Positions 36,319 to 48,281 of a stretch of 64,000 nucleotides of DNA are shown here, piece after piece; the first letter of the stretch is position 1, and every line of letters begins with the position of its first letter. The position numbers were made by a program, and so were the translations under genes. Below the pieces are notes generated by a model. That model did no database searches, was not told where the DNA came from, and saw only the letters and a program-made list of their open reading frames with translations. This DNA is from Salvia splendens (Eukaryota; Streptophyta; Magnoliopsida; Lamiales; Lamiaceae): positions 11,384,729 through 11,448,728 of the forward strand of contig NC_056038.1 in assembly GCF_004379255.2 (NCBI RefSeq). The letters run 5' to 3'.

Positions 36319-39300
36319 CTAACACGGAGAGAAAGGGGTAACAACTATGTGTTTCAAAGGGAAAGCGACGTCACCCCCACCGCCATGCCTGACAAATTCT
36401 GTCGGTGTAAGAAACAGACCATGGCAAACACACACAATCTTGACTTCCTCTCCCCTCTTGTATCTGTACAGGAATCCCTCCGTCTTGCTATGATTTGGCT
36501 CATATCCTTTCGTTGAGACGAATGGCATGTCCACCATGCCACTCTTCATCAGTGCTTCGTCAATGCTAACAATCAAAGCAGCTGGTTGTCCTCCAGCGCA
36601 ACTACCCTCAGTCGTATTAGCTTTTGCTCCTGCCCAAGATCAGAACATGGATCAAGATAGCGTCGCAATCTCCTCTTAAGATAGTTATCAAGCATTCTCA
36701 ATATAGTACAAATATGCGCGAGTTAGGTCAGTTAGTGTAGGAAACTCGATACTTGAATGAGCAAGAAAACACGATTCTCATATCTCAAATCATATCCAAA
36801 ACGTGAAGACTGAAGAGCATGTGAAATGACAAAGCAAACAGATTACCATGAAAAGGAAAACGACAATGGAAGAGATATCGAACAATTTGTCTAGGTCTGC
36901 TGATCATGCATCAAAAGATAACTTAATATTCGGAACCCAAAAGACAACTATTTCATAACATCATCACTCTATACACCAACTATGATTGTCCACATCACTG
37001 CTTGCATATTATCCAGCTCATGATTCATTTCAATCATGTAATTCATCAGAAGATAAGTTCATGTTCAAACTCTTAAAGACTACTATACTTTAATAGTACT
37101 ATGACTTTGAAAACCCTGTGAGAGAAACAGGACTAATGCTGCACTAACTATAGTCAGCATGCAGATTATTCAGCTCATGATTCATTGCGACCATGTTTTT
37201 ATTACGCAATGTATGCCCTTACCTGCTACCTAGCCAACTCACATCGCTCAAAGAAGGATACTTATATTCCAACAATATAATGAACTTACAAACTATCAAC
37301 AACAATATTTGCATAGAAGAAAAATGGGCTACTACAACCTTCCGCATTTAATTTATTCAATGTATTTACTCCCCAATCTGATACAAAATCCTAAATATGA
37401 TTGAACAAGATAATGAACTTGCAGATTATCAACAACCCTATTTGCATAATTATAGGGAAAATGTGTATCTAGACAGATGAACTATTTTGTAGGGTCAAAG
37501 TGGGCACTGAAAAGGGGACTTAAGTCCCTATCTAGCCCTTAAAAGTTTAAATTCACTCTTCTTGCTCCTTCAGGGAAGGTGGAGTTAACGACATAATTTT
37601 GAGTTTGTTAACATTTGGTATTTTGGTCCACAAATTTAGACTTGATCTACCCCTCCTCAAACCCTAAAATCTTCAACTTTCCTTAAGGGACACTCCATTC
37701 ATATTCACAGATGGAACTATCTATACTATTTTGTCTGCACTCTGCACTGAAAATATCCCCAGGTCTGCGGCATTTTTACCTCATCTAGTTCTCTCTTCAC
37801 AAAGTAAGTTAATTTAAAGCATGAACCCTTCAATTCAAGAATGTATGGTGATGTTAACTTTGCCTTTAAAAAGAAAGAAAAATTATACCATTATGTATTG
37901 TTACTTTACATGCCACCTAACATTTGCATATACTCCCTCCGTCCACAAAAAATACTCCCATTTGTGGACGGCAAAAATTGGTAAAGTAAGAGAGAAGGAG
38001 AAAAAGTAGGTAAAGTAAGAGAGATATGGAGAAAAAGTAAGTAAAGTATGGGAGAGAGGAAAAAAGTGGATAAAGTATCAGAGAGAAACTTTCCATTTTT
38101 AGAAATGAGACTATTTTTTAGACATCCCAAAATGGCAAAAAAGGGACAGTTTTTTGTGGACGGAGGGAGTATGATTTTCCTTTCAAATGATGGTAAAAAA
38201 CTGGTGACGATCAGATGATGAGGCGTTAATTCATCAAATAGCTAAATAATTCTTGCAATCAATTGTACGAAACAAATTACATATAGGGATCATCATGAAG
38301 ATCTTGATAGGTATAGATGATTCCATGAATGGACTTTTATCCTTTTGTCTATTTGTCTTTTAAAGATAACATGTTTGGAGTGTTTTTCTCAAGAATTTGA
38401 AGAAGATTTTAGATTTTGAGCGGGGGATAGAGATTCCAAAGATTTGGGGAAAAGTACCATTTTAACAAGTTCATAAATAGGGTGGTTTTCACAAAAAGGG
38501 GAAAAAATAAGCCAATTTAGAAGTTGCATGGGCAAGAAGGGACAAAAGGTAATTTCGGTGCAAACTCTGACGACACAAGATATTTTTGACATCAATATGC
38601 TCCCTTCTCTTAATTATAAGCACAAGTACAAAACCATCCTTCCCAATCAAACGCTATATCCCAAATATCGTTGCAACTTCATGGCATGTCCAATAATTTG
38701 ATACGGGGTGTATTAGAAAGGAAGAGTATATCTAAATCTGTTATTCAGCTCTAGGAGTATTGATCACTCTCTTTTAAATATAAAATATTAAATCTCCTAA
38801 AAGGCGTTTATTATAGGATTGGCTATATACATGATTGATTATTTGATGAATTAGATAGATGATATCATACAAGATTTTATCAATCTTTTGTTACTGTGGT
38901 GGATTATTGGGAGATTAAAATTGTGACCTAAATAATCTAACATTTACTATGGTGGATTAAATGCACCAATTTATCCTTCTCTTTTTGGTTTCCAAAGTTT
39001 GAAATTAATGAATCTCTTTTTCCAAATTATTTTTCTAGTTTTTAACTTTTGTCATACTATTATATAGATTTGAGGACAAGTAGATGTTTTCAATAAAAGT
39101 TTTATTCCCATTACTAAACTTTCTCCAATCCCCACCCTTTGCAGTTGGATATAGAATATAGATAATGCAAGTTATCTTAAATTATACTCCCTCCGTCTGC
39201 AAATAGGAGTCTCGTTTTTCCATTTTAGTCTGTCCACGAATAGGAGTCCCTGTTCACTTTTACCATAAATGGTAATAGGATCTCACTTTCCACTAACTCG

Positions 39301-41060
39301 TTTCACTCACATTTCATCTTGGTGGGTGGAGATAGAAGAAATAAATGGTGGTGAATTTCCACAAGAGGGTGATTTTTCCTAGGGTGTTTCTAGTAGTTAT
39401 TAAATTGTATTTTTATTTTATATTGTTATAATTAGATTTTTTTATCATTTTCAGAATCGCATAGAGTAGACAAGAGTTTACTGAATTATCGCAATCCTAT
39501 AAACATCCTACGGTTTTCAATCCAAGTTAGTAAGAAAAAAAGCACTCCATTCAATTTGATTTCATTAACCTTTACTTCTCTAGTCCCTTTTGGAACAAAG
39601 AAGACAAAAAAAGTGGGAGAATATGAATCTAATTATACACAAAGAAACTGGAAAGTACATAAATATACCTCCAATTTGGATTTTCATTGCTAGCACCTTG
39701 AAAATGTTATTAGTTTTGCCAAACAACAATAATGAATGACATAAGTATTCTAATGGGAGGACACACCGCAGATACGACAAGCAAAACAGATAAATGCCGC
39801 ACACTTTAAGATAGCAACCAATGCCGGCAGGAGAATTAACTAATTACTACCAAAGATAAGTGGTGCACTGTAAGACGACAAACAATGCAAGACGACAAAC
39901 AACGCAAGACGACAAACAACGCAAGACGACAAAGAACGCAGACAAAGGAATTAACTAATTGCTACTAAAGATAAGTGGTGCACTGTAAGACGACAAACAA
40001 TGCAAGACGACAAACAACGCAAGACGGCAAAGAATGCAGACAAAGGATTTAACTAATTGCTACCAAAGATAAGTGGTGCACCGCAAGACGACAAACAATG
40101 CAGACAAAGGAATTAACTAATTACTACCATAGAAAGAGCAGAACAACAAGCTCACATCAGGAACATGCATTTAACTCAAAGAACAGAAACTAAGAACCAA
40201 AAGATACCGATATTAATCAATCAAGATACAGGTTTCATGTCATCTATAATAAGACTTCAAAACCAATGCATGCACATGCTATATACAATCTATTTCAACC
40301 AGCGTATGACCCCGCTACTCTCATAAATCAAAAGAGCCAAGAAGACAGTTTAATGCATGAAATGAGAAGATGTGAGATTTACACTTACATATGAATGCTT
40401 TATTGCATAAGATGGACATGCAAGATCATATGCAGCAATGCACAAAACACTCATCTCTCTCTCATTGTGTGCGTGTGCGTGTGCATCAATTCATTTCCAA
40501 ACTACAACACCTCTTTGCAGCAGCAAGGCATAATCAAAACATTCATTTCACACAAACACAATGATGTCCTTGAAACAAGATTTAAATGAAGAAAAAGGAG
40601 AGTTTATACCATTAACCAGATTTCCCTTGGATTCAACCGACGGCTTAGGCAATTCTGTTGAACCAGCCCCGTTGGGTTTCAAAGCTCCATTAGCAGCAGC
40701 ATGCACTTGCAGTCCCGAACCGCCAGCAACACTCTTCAACTTGTCCATCCTCATCGTCCCGAACTCCGGCAGCATGGAGCAGGTCCTCACAAGCTCCGGT
40801 CCACCATTACCTGCAGAATCAGCATTCAACGTTACGTTGGTGACGGAGGAAGAGCGCCTCATCCTCTTGCTGGCGAGGTCGACCCCAAATCTCCCGTTGG
40901 TGGAAAGCCCCAAACTCAGCTCCAATTCCTCTCTTTCTCTACCTGCATTTCCAGTTGGCGCGCCGCTCCGCCTCACCACCTTGGGTACCAGATCTCTTGA
41001 ACTTCCCTCCGCCCCTACCAAACGACGCGCGGTGTCTCTGTGCTCTTTGCCTCCCTCCAT
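36319..41060 (-). CDS. Ninja/AFP-family transcriptional co-repressor adaptor
   Basis: Two exons, 41060-40610 and 36629-36319, join in phase (AATG/GTATAA donor, GGGCAG acceptor) and give 253 residues. The N-terminal part has the EAR motif ELELSLGLS, which in this family binds TOPLESS, followed by [15 protein letters not shown] and [11 protein letters not shown]. The C-terminal exon holds the conserved Ninja domain ([45 protein letters not shown]). In other plants that domain contacts ABI5-type bZIPs or JAZ proteins. The product is expected in the nucleus as a negative regulator of ABA or jasmonate responses. The start is the second in-frame ATG on the minus strand (MEGGKEHRD), because the upstream part is hydrophobic leader sequence unlike the family. 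The 4-kb intron contains a Stowaway MITE, a truncated MITE and a higher-order tandem repeat. A further small exon inside it cannot be excluded. No lesion was seen. Confidence 0.85.
37933..38169. mobile_element. Stowaway MITE in the AFP-like intron
   Basis: TIRs CTCCCTCCGTCCACAAAAAA and their inverse, with TA on both sides. The interior has AGTAAGAGAGA-type repeats. Confidence 0.85.
39187..39330. mobile_element. Truncated Stowaway-like element
   Basis: It begins CTCCCTCCGTCTGCAAATAGG after TA and continues with a typical interior, but no inverted partner end follows. Only the left part is kept. Confidence 0.6.
39840..40125. repeat. Higher-order minisatellite in the AFP-like intron
   Basis: A 17-bp subunit (CAAGACGACAAACAACG) repeats up to four times in a row. 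These blocks sit within about three copies of a longer unit starting AATTAACTAATTNCTACC and containing AAAGATAAGTGGTGCAC. The number of 17-bp subunits falls from four to three to one across the copies. Confidence 0.85.
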
Positions 41061-43757
41061 CGCTGTGAAATTGAAAAAAATGATAAAAATTAAAAATAAA
41101 AATGTGTGTGTGTTCACAATTGTTTTCCCGGGAAGTCGAATTTGAAGAAATTAATCAAAAAAACATCAGAAAAACATCAATGGCGTGAAGAAATGAGAAA
41201 TTTGGGGGTTTTGAGAGAGAGGCGGCAAAGAGAAAAAGCAGTGTAGGCATGGTTTTAAATGTAAAGTAGCAGTAGTGAAATGAGGGTATCATTAATGGTA
41301 GGGGTATAATACAGCTATGCTTGTTTATCCCAACAATCAATTCATTTTCACCTTTAAATTCAACTTATTATTTTCATGGATTAATTCATTCATTCCAACG
41401 TGGATAAATGCATGAAGAGTTTAATTTCGAACAACTAATAAATTTATTCAATATATTCCTTCTGAACTGATAGCAATGTCAACATCGAAGTTGACATGTG
41501 TATGTAAGACAAGTTGTTGGACAAAAATTTATTGAATTAAATAACATAACATCGGCGGCTTCTATCATAAAAACCAAACATGCAATTTCGATTGTGTAAA
41601 CCTACGTTGTTAAATTACTTTTGAACGATAATCCTTGTAAATTATTCACTAGTGCAAATGATTCAAATTATTCATAAGTGCAAATGATTCAATCTATTAT
41701 CACACGAAATATTCGTATTACGGTTTTATTCAACAATTTTAATGAATACTAATGCATCTTCGTCATGCTATAAATATGTTGTTTTTTTTCATAGAAAGTG
41801 AAATTAAATGACTCACGTGGAATGATTCAAAAATGAATACAACTCGCTTATAATAGTGGGATGATTAAAAGAGGACTCACTTATAATTGGACGGCTGTAA
41901 AAAAAATAATTTCACATTAAAATAATTAAAAATCATTATTAATCATTTGTTATAATGTTTTAAACTTTAGTTTAATTGTAAATTTATTATGATTCTACCT
42001 AACTTTAATCTAGCGAAAAGGCAAATCATGTTCGAATATTTTACCTTTAATTTCACAACTAGTTATACGTATTTTGCATGCTAGAATCAAAGTGGGAGTC
42101 GAGTCGAGTTTCACATTTTGTAAAGAGTTACCGGTCGGTTATATTAGCTCACATCATTCACCAAGATATGCATGCTATGCTACCAAATACTAATAGTATA
42201 GAAATTAAAAATAATACTTATATCTAATGTAAAGATATAATACACGATTTTGTGAAAATTGGGTTTTATAAAATACACATACTTGTCCGATTTTATATTA
42301 TTTTTTCGAAAATAATAAGCATATGTGTTGATTTGGTTGGAAAATAGAGTAATTTGAATACAAACGGAGTGTTTGAGAAGTAAAATAATAAAGCATGCAA
42401 AATAAGAGTGCTTTGAATAATACATATAAGTATATTCTCTACACTTATTCACGTATGGAAAGCAAAATGCATAGTGTTTCTATTTTGAGCAAACTCTAAA
42501 AATAGATGATAAAACAGAAAGGGATGAAGCATGAATGAGGAGAGAGTGACACGTGGTAAAAGATGGGCACGTGGTGGAGGCATGCAGCAGCTCTACGCAT
42601 GTTCAACAATAACAATAATAATGGATATTTTGGGAAACATACGGCATCATTTTCTAGAAACAACCTCATTTACACCAATTCCTTGCATTTGCATATATTA
42701 ATTACCTTAAAATTTATTAATAAGTGACTCTATATTTATATGTTTAACAAAATCACTCAACATAAAGTAATACTACAAAATCTTCACGTAAATCCAACCG
42801 TCAATTGTCGTATTCAGTTGCAGTACCATAATTTGTGGCATGTGTGTGTGTACTCAACTGAAAATTTGACGTAAGACATTGCCTAGTGTAGTTCTTGTTC
42901 AAATTTAGGTTGAGGATTGCGATTTCTGACTCCTCTACACAAATAAAAGCAATGTTTTAAAAAATTATACCAAATTCCATTAATCAATCTATAAAAAAAA
43001 TTATACTCCACTCTTTATTTTATTTTAATGATTTTTACACTCTTATTTCAAATGAAGTTCTATTTCAGAGATAGTAATCTACCAAGGGATAAGTTTATAA
43101 TTAAAACCATAAGCAAGAATGATGATGGCCGATGGAAGTATCCTTTTTGTGCATCAATATTTGGTCGGATTAGACCTGCTCAAAGTTGTGTGTGTTTGAG
43201 TTTATAAAGAATTTATTTTATTTTATGCTTTTTTTCGGTTGAACAAGTTTGCAGTTTATATGGTAGAATACTGTTGCTGAAATAGAATTCCACCTTAAAC
43301 ATGAATGTAAAAATCGACCAAACAAAGAGTAGAGTATAAATTTTTATGATATTTTTTATGAATGGAATTGATATTTATAGAAGGTCCGGTAGTATTTGGC
43401 ATTCTTCTCGAAATGACTTTTTGCATGTCAATGTCATGAATTATAAATTAAATTAATAATAAATGCCTCATAATTTTCTTAACCTTTCACATCGTAGATA
43501 AAAAAAAACTGCAAAATTTAAAAATTAATTTATCAAAAATAACTAAGAGGACATTCATGTAGTTTTTTTTCAAAACTCTCCTTTCACAGCATATTGAGTT
43601 CATAGCTCACAAATTAGTTGTCTTTTCGTAGAATCACATTCATTTTCTAACTGCAGTATTATCTATTGTACTTCTTATTAAGAATAACAATAAAAAGTTA
43701 ACATGAGATAAGAAGAGTATACTAGACTTTAGAATCAAGTTATGTTACCATGATCAA
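41061..43757. other. Upstream region of the AFP-like gene, no further gene
   Basis: AT-rich DNA with short frames only. Apart from the G-box pair near 42550, no element was recognised. Confidence 0.4.
42549..42574. promoter_or_regulatory. Paired G-box/ABRE-like sites
   Basis: ACACGTGG (42549-42556) and GCACGTGG (42567-42574) lie 10 bp apart, about 1.5 kb upstream of the AFP-like start codon. ABRE pairs bind ABI5/ABF-type bZIPs, and AFP genes are often ABA-induced. The link is inferred from position only. Confidence 0.4.
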
Positions 43758-44430
43758 TGATGGAGTACGGACTAAACAAGCCCAACAGCAGTGACGGCCC
43801 ATCAGCCCAAAGCCCAAGGAAGAGTATCAGATCGGCATTACCAAAGAGTTCGGCCCCAGCCTACAGCTCGGTAAAAGCCAACCAATCAGTTCGGCATTAC
43901 CAAAGAGTTCGGCCCCAGCCTACAGCTCGGTAAAAGCCGACCAATCAAGCTCTACTCTCAGACCGGCAAAAGCTGCTCGGCAATAGTTCAGCAGTTCGGT
44001 CTCAGTATTTGACCGAACTGGGAGATAGTCAACTCATGTCAGAACCTCCACGATCTCCACTACACCCACGATCTATTTAGTGGTGTCAAGCAGTCATTAA
44101 CTCATGCAGGATAGTGGGCCCATGCAGGATCGCATGACCTCCACGACATCCACAACCATCATTAGTGGTGATGCAAGCCACGATCTTAGTTCAATGTATA
44201 AATAGAACTTAGATCAGATAGATTAAGGGAGACTCTCTCGCTCTCTAGAGATAAAATATCAAATAGCAAGTTTGTATTTGTAAGCTGTAGAAAACAGATC
44301 AAGCAATACAACTCTGCCCTCTTTTCTTCCCGTGGACGTAGATTTACTTCAGTAAATCGAACCACGTAAATTCTTTGTGTCGTGATCTGCATCTTCCTGC
44401 ATTCATCAACATCAAAAATTCGCCGATTCA
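43758..44430 (+). repeat. 5' LTR
   Basis: Starts TGATGGAGTACGG and ends GCCGATTCA. It contains an internal direct duplication of about 53 bp (from CAGTTCGGCATTACC), a TATAAATAGA box at 44197-44206, and a C/T-rich leader. Confidence 0.92.
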
Positions 44431-44506
44431 TCACTGGCGCCGTCTGTGGGAAACAGAGAACCAAATTTGTGATAAAGCGAGTTTTTGATCCTCTTCTACC
44501 AAAAAA

Positions 44507-45007
44507 ATGCATACCAGATCACATAACACCCGTGCCTCAGTCCGTGATAACCATGAGGAAGCTAATCCAGCAGCCCATAGGCCTGGAAAGCAGCCTCGTG
44601 AAAAATCTACTTCCAGTTCTCACGGAGAAGGAACAAGCCGCTCAAAAGGTCCACACACCGAGTCTTCCCAGCAGCCTGATTTGAATGAGGCTGTCAAGCT
44701 GTTCTTGGCTGAGAAGCAGGATGAGTTCTTAGCCTTCCTGCAAAAGAGCCAAGAGCCGAAGACGAAAAGGGTGGATTCTCCTTCCTCCTCCAGACATGAA
44801 AGTCACTACCGCAGTAGTGCCGTGTCTTCCAGGAAAAAGAATCCTCAACCCCGACATGTTCCTGTTCCTCCTCGGTACCGGAACCACAGGAGAACTCCAT
44901 CTCCTCCGTACCGAAGAGATGTCAGTTCGTCTGAAACGAACTGCAATAAGCCAACGATTGTGAAGTCCAAGCTTCTAAAGAGGATACAAGACCACAATTC
45001 AGCTTAA
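44507..45007 (+). CDS. Gag-like N-terminal ORF of the LTR element
   Basis: A 166-residue frame starting MHTRSHNTRASVRDNHEEA, 76 bp after the primer site. It is polar, with an acidic helix (DLNEAVKLFLAEKQDEFLAFL) and an Arg/Ser/Pro-rich tail (RRTPSPPYRRD). This resembles the variable N-terminal region of plant gypsy gag. It ends in the first of three 90-bp repeats, at a TAA inside the repeat. The capsid core and zinc knuckle are missing. Whether it is translated is unknown. Confidence 0.55.
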   Translation: MHTRSHNTRASVRDNHEEANPAAHRPGKQPREKSTSSSHGEGTSRSKGPHTESSQQPDLNEAVKLFLAEKQDEFLAFLQKSQEPKTKRVDSPSSSRHESHYRSSAVSSRKKNPQPRHVPVPPRYRNHRRTPSPPYRRDVSSSETNCNKPTIVKSKLLKRIQDHNSA

Positions 45008-45205
45008 ACAAGCAGTTCGTCTGAAACGAGCTGCAATAAGCCAACGATTGTGAAGTCAAAGCTTCTAAAGAGGATACAAGACCACAATTCAGCTTAAACA
45101 AGCAGTTCGTCTGAAACGAGCTGCAATAAGCCAACGATTGTGAAGTCCAAGCTTCTAAAGAGGATACAAGACCACAATTCAGCTTAAGAATCAAGCACTT
45201 CGTCT
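44923..45205 (+). repeat. 90-bp tandem repeat, three copies plus a partial
   Basis: Units start at 44923, 45013 and 45103 with CAGTTCGTCTGAAACGA and end GACCACAATTCAGCTTAA. A partial fourth starts near 45197. Copies differ at one or two bases. Confidence 0.95.
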
Positions 45206-45313
45206 GAAACGAACTGCAACAAAAGTCCGATTCACGCGATAAAACTTGCCTGAATTAGGACAAGGGAAAGTCCGATCCATGCGATAAAACTCGCCAAATT
45301 AGGACACAAGACG

Positions 45314-46092
45314 AGTCCGGTCAAAGATGTTTATTTCATCAGACCAAAGACGAGTCCGGTCAAAGATGTTTATTTCATCAGACCAAAGACGAGTCCGGTC
45401 AAAGATGTTTATTTCATCAGACCAAAGACGAGTCCGGTCAAAGATGTTTATTTCATCAGACCAAAGACGAGTCCGGTCAAAGATGTTTATTTCATCAGAC
45501 CAAAGACGAGTCCGGTCAAAGATGTTTATTTCATCAGACCAAAGACGAGTCCGGTCAAAGATGTTTATTTCATCAGACCAAAGACGAGTCTGGTCAAAGA
45601 TGTTTATTTCATCAGACCAAAGACGAGTCCGGTCAAAGATGTTTATTTCATCCGACCAAAGACGAGTCCGGTCAAAGATGTTTATTTCATCAGACCAAAG
45701 ACGAGTCCGGTCAAAGATGTTTATTTCATCAGACCAAAGACGAGTCCGGTCAAAGATGTTTATTTCATCAGACCAAAGACGAGTCCGGTCAAAGATGTTT
45801 ATTTCATCAGACCAAAGACGAGTCCGGTCAAAGATGTTTATTTCATCAGACCAAAGACGAGTCCGGTCAAAGATGTTTATTTCATCCGACCAAAGACGAG
45901 TCCGGTCAAAGATGTTTATTTCATCAGACCAAAGACGAGTCCGGTCAAAGATGTTTATTTCATCCGACCAAAGACGAGTCCGGTCAAAGATGTTTATTTC
46001 ATCAGACCAAAGACGAGTCCGGTCAAAGATGTTTATTTCATCAGACCAAAGACGAGTCCGGTCAAAGATGTTTATTTCATCAGACCAAAGAC
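45314..46092 (+). repeat. 39-bp tandem array, about 20 copies
   Basis: The unit is GACGAGTCCGGTCAAAGATG followed by TTTATTTCATCAGACCAAA. Copies are almost identical: one has C to T in TCCGG (about 45591), and three have CATCCGACC for CATCAGACC. Because 39 is divisible by three, the frame 45327-46136 stays open for 269 residues as 19 copies of MFISSDQRRVRSK plus a tail. Confidence 0.97.
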
Positions 46093-46181
46093 AAACATCA
46101 ACTTACCCCGTACCTTTATCCAGAATGCCGAAGTGACTCGCTTCGCCGAAGTAATTCACTTCGCTTTTCGGGGGGGGGTAG

Positions 46182-46856
46182 TGATGGAGTACGGACTAAA
46201 CAAGCCCAACAGCAGTGACGGCCCATCAGCCCAAAGCCCAAGGAAGAGTATCAGATCGGCATTACCAAAGAGTTCGGCCCCAGCCTACAGCTCGGTAAAA
46301 GCCAACCAATCAGTTCGGCATTACCAAAGAGTTCGGCCCCAGCCTACAGCTCGGTAAAAGCCGACCAATCAAGCTCTACTCTCAGACCGGCAAAAGCTGC
46401 TCGGCAATAGTTCAGCAGTTCGGTCTCAGTATTTGACCGAACTGGGAGATAGTCAACTCATGTCAGAACCTCCCCGATCTCCACTACACCCACGATCTAT
46501 TTAGTGGTGTCAAGCAGTCATTAACTCATGCAGGATAGTGGGCCCATGCAGGATCGCATGACCTCCACGACATCCACAACCATCATTAGTGGTGATGCAA
46601 GCCACGATCTTAGTTCAATGTATAAATAGAACTTAGATCAGATAGATTAGGGGGACTCTCTCTCTCGCTCTCTAGAGATAAAATATCAAATAGCAAGTTT
46701 GTATTGTAAGCTGTAGAAAACAGATCAAGCAATACAACTCTGCCCTCTTTTATTCCCGTGGACGTAGATTTACTTCAGTAAATCGAACCACGTAAATTCT
46801 CTGTGTCGTGATCTGCATCTTCCTGCATTCACAAACATCAGAAATTCGCGGATTCA
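46182..46856 (+). repeat. 3' LTR
   Basis: Collinear with the 5' LTR. Differences include a two-base change near the TATA leader (AGGGGGACTCTCTCTC against AAGGGAGACTCTC) and one lost T in GTATTTGTAAG. Confidence 0.92.
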
Positions 46857-47272
46857 TCAATTAACAATTGTTGTACTCCATATTTATGCTCTGATTAGTC
46901 TCGTCTCAAAATTGTTTGATTTTGACTGGTAAGTTAAATATATTATGAGGCCAATTTTTTGTAGGTAATAAAAAGTAGTAGGAAACAGAAGATGTAAAGT
47001 TCTGCAACTTATATGAGGAAGATGAACAATGTAGGAAGAAAATAAAGTTGCACCGTGCATTTTTAACAAAATACGAGTCTTGATATCCGTGATAGAATTG
47101 TAATAAATGACAACCTACCACCAATGATGATCCTTAGATTTAGGAGCAGATTTAATTTTAGCATGTTATGTGGCAAGCTTGCTTGCCTATGTATCCCATA
47201 TTGCTACCTATGTATCTCAGATTGTTTGCCTACATTGTCATTTTAACTATGGTATCACCATAGTGCTCTGAG

Positions 47273-47860
47273 AGCATCCGCAATGGGGTGGACGATAGGC
47301 CGCCCGATGCCTCGGGCGCGCCATTGTCCGCCCACTGTGGGTGCGCGGACGATGCCCGATGCATCGTCCGCGCCCTATAGATCGTCCGCGGATGATAGAG
47401 CATCATCCGCGCCATCGTCCGCCCACTGTGGGCAACGCGAACGATGGCGCGGATGATGCAAAGCGTTTTTAATTCCGCACAACGCCCTCATGCAATGTCA
47501 GGACCCGGCCAAAGCTAAATACCTCTAGGGGATGATCGATGAGTTGCGCCGCAAGTTGAGACTTTTGTAGAGTATTCAACTTTTTTTTTTCATTTCTAAC
47601 TCGTGTAAAACTTTTTTTGAATCAATGTAGGATTTGCCGTTTTTAATTAATCGTGGTATTTTTTAATTATTTTGCATTGACATATTTGAAAACATTTAAA
47701 TTAATTAACAAAATAATAGTGAAACCTATAAGGCAGCCTTTAGGGCGGCTTATAGGGCGCACCACTGTAGGTGGAAGGGTGGGAGGATAAAATGCTGACA
47801 TGGCGATGCATAGGGCGGGCTTTAGGGCGTCCATCTGATTTTGTATTGCAGATTGTTTGG
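47273..47860. mobile_element. Probable non-autonomous Harbinger-like element
   Basis: It opens with GAGCATCCGCAATGG and a GC-rich subterminal region full of GATCGTCCGC / GCGGACGAT words. It ends in an AT-rich part with GGGCGGCTTATAGGGCG and TAGGGCGTCCATCTG. A short frame around 47490-47570 (NALMQCQDPAKAKYL, stop, GMIDELRRKLRLL) resembles the C-terminal end of the Myb/NAM-like accessory protein of such elements. Borders and target duplication are not certain. Confidence 0.4.
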
Positions 47861-48281
47861 AACCATATGCCGAGTTGCTTGTCTATATATTACAGATTGC
47901 TTATCTAAGTTGTCATTTTAACTATGATGTCACTATAGTGCACCCATTGTGTGCAATTTTAGTTTTGAAAGTTATTTAAATATGAGTTTTATCCATATAG
48001 TAAATTGCTATCGTATACATTTGTGAATTTAAAAATTGGTATAAAGATATCATCATTTCATAAATATGAATTCATCGTGAAATCAGAATTAAGAATTCGT
48101 TTCTACACAAAAATCAGTTGGAAAGAATTGACTGACTAATTGCTATACTAGAAGTCAACCAAATCAAGGAAGAAAATTGACTATGATTAACACAAGTGAG
48201 TCAAACGACTACCAACATATGATTCAGGTAACAGAATCTGTCAAAATTGCCACCACATTCAATCTACGTTGAAGTTGCATT

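Larger units (their letters stand above)
43758..46856 (+). mobile_element. Non-autonomous gypsy-type LTR retrotransposon with internal minisatellite
   Basis: The two LTRs (43758-44430 and 46182-46856) are nearly identical. TCAA flanks both sides (43754-43757 and 46857-46860). After the 5' LTR comes TGGCGCCGTCTGTGGGA, a gypsy-type primer-binding site. Before the 3' LTR is the purine tract GGGGGGGGGTAG. The 1.75-kb interior has only a gag-like ORF, three 90-bp repeats and a 20-copy 39-bp array. There is no protease, reverse transcriptase or integrase. About ten differences between LTRs suggest a fairly recent insertion that relied on proteins from another element. Confidence 0.92.

Noticed and set aside
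40561..41145. 194-codon plus-strand frame
   Set aside because: Antisense shadow of AFP-like exon 1. The minus strand carries the EAR motif and family similarity.
45314..46092. CRISPR-like array
   Set aside because: Units are contiguous with no unique spacers, and the genome is eukaryotic.
45327..46136. 269-codon frame of MFISSDQRRVRSK repeats as a real gene
   Set aside because: It is open only because the repeat unit is divisible by three and lacks stops in that frame. It lies inside an LTR element with no coding context.
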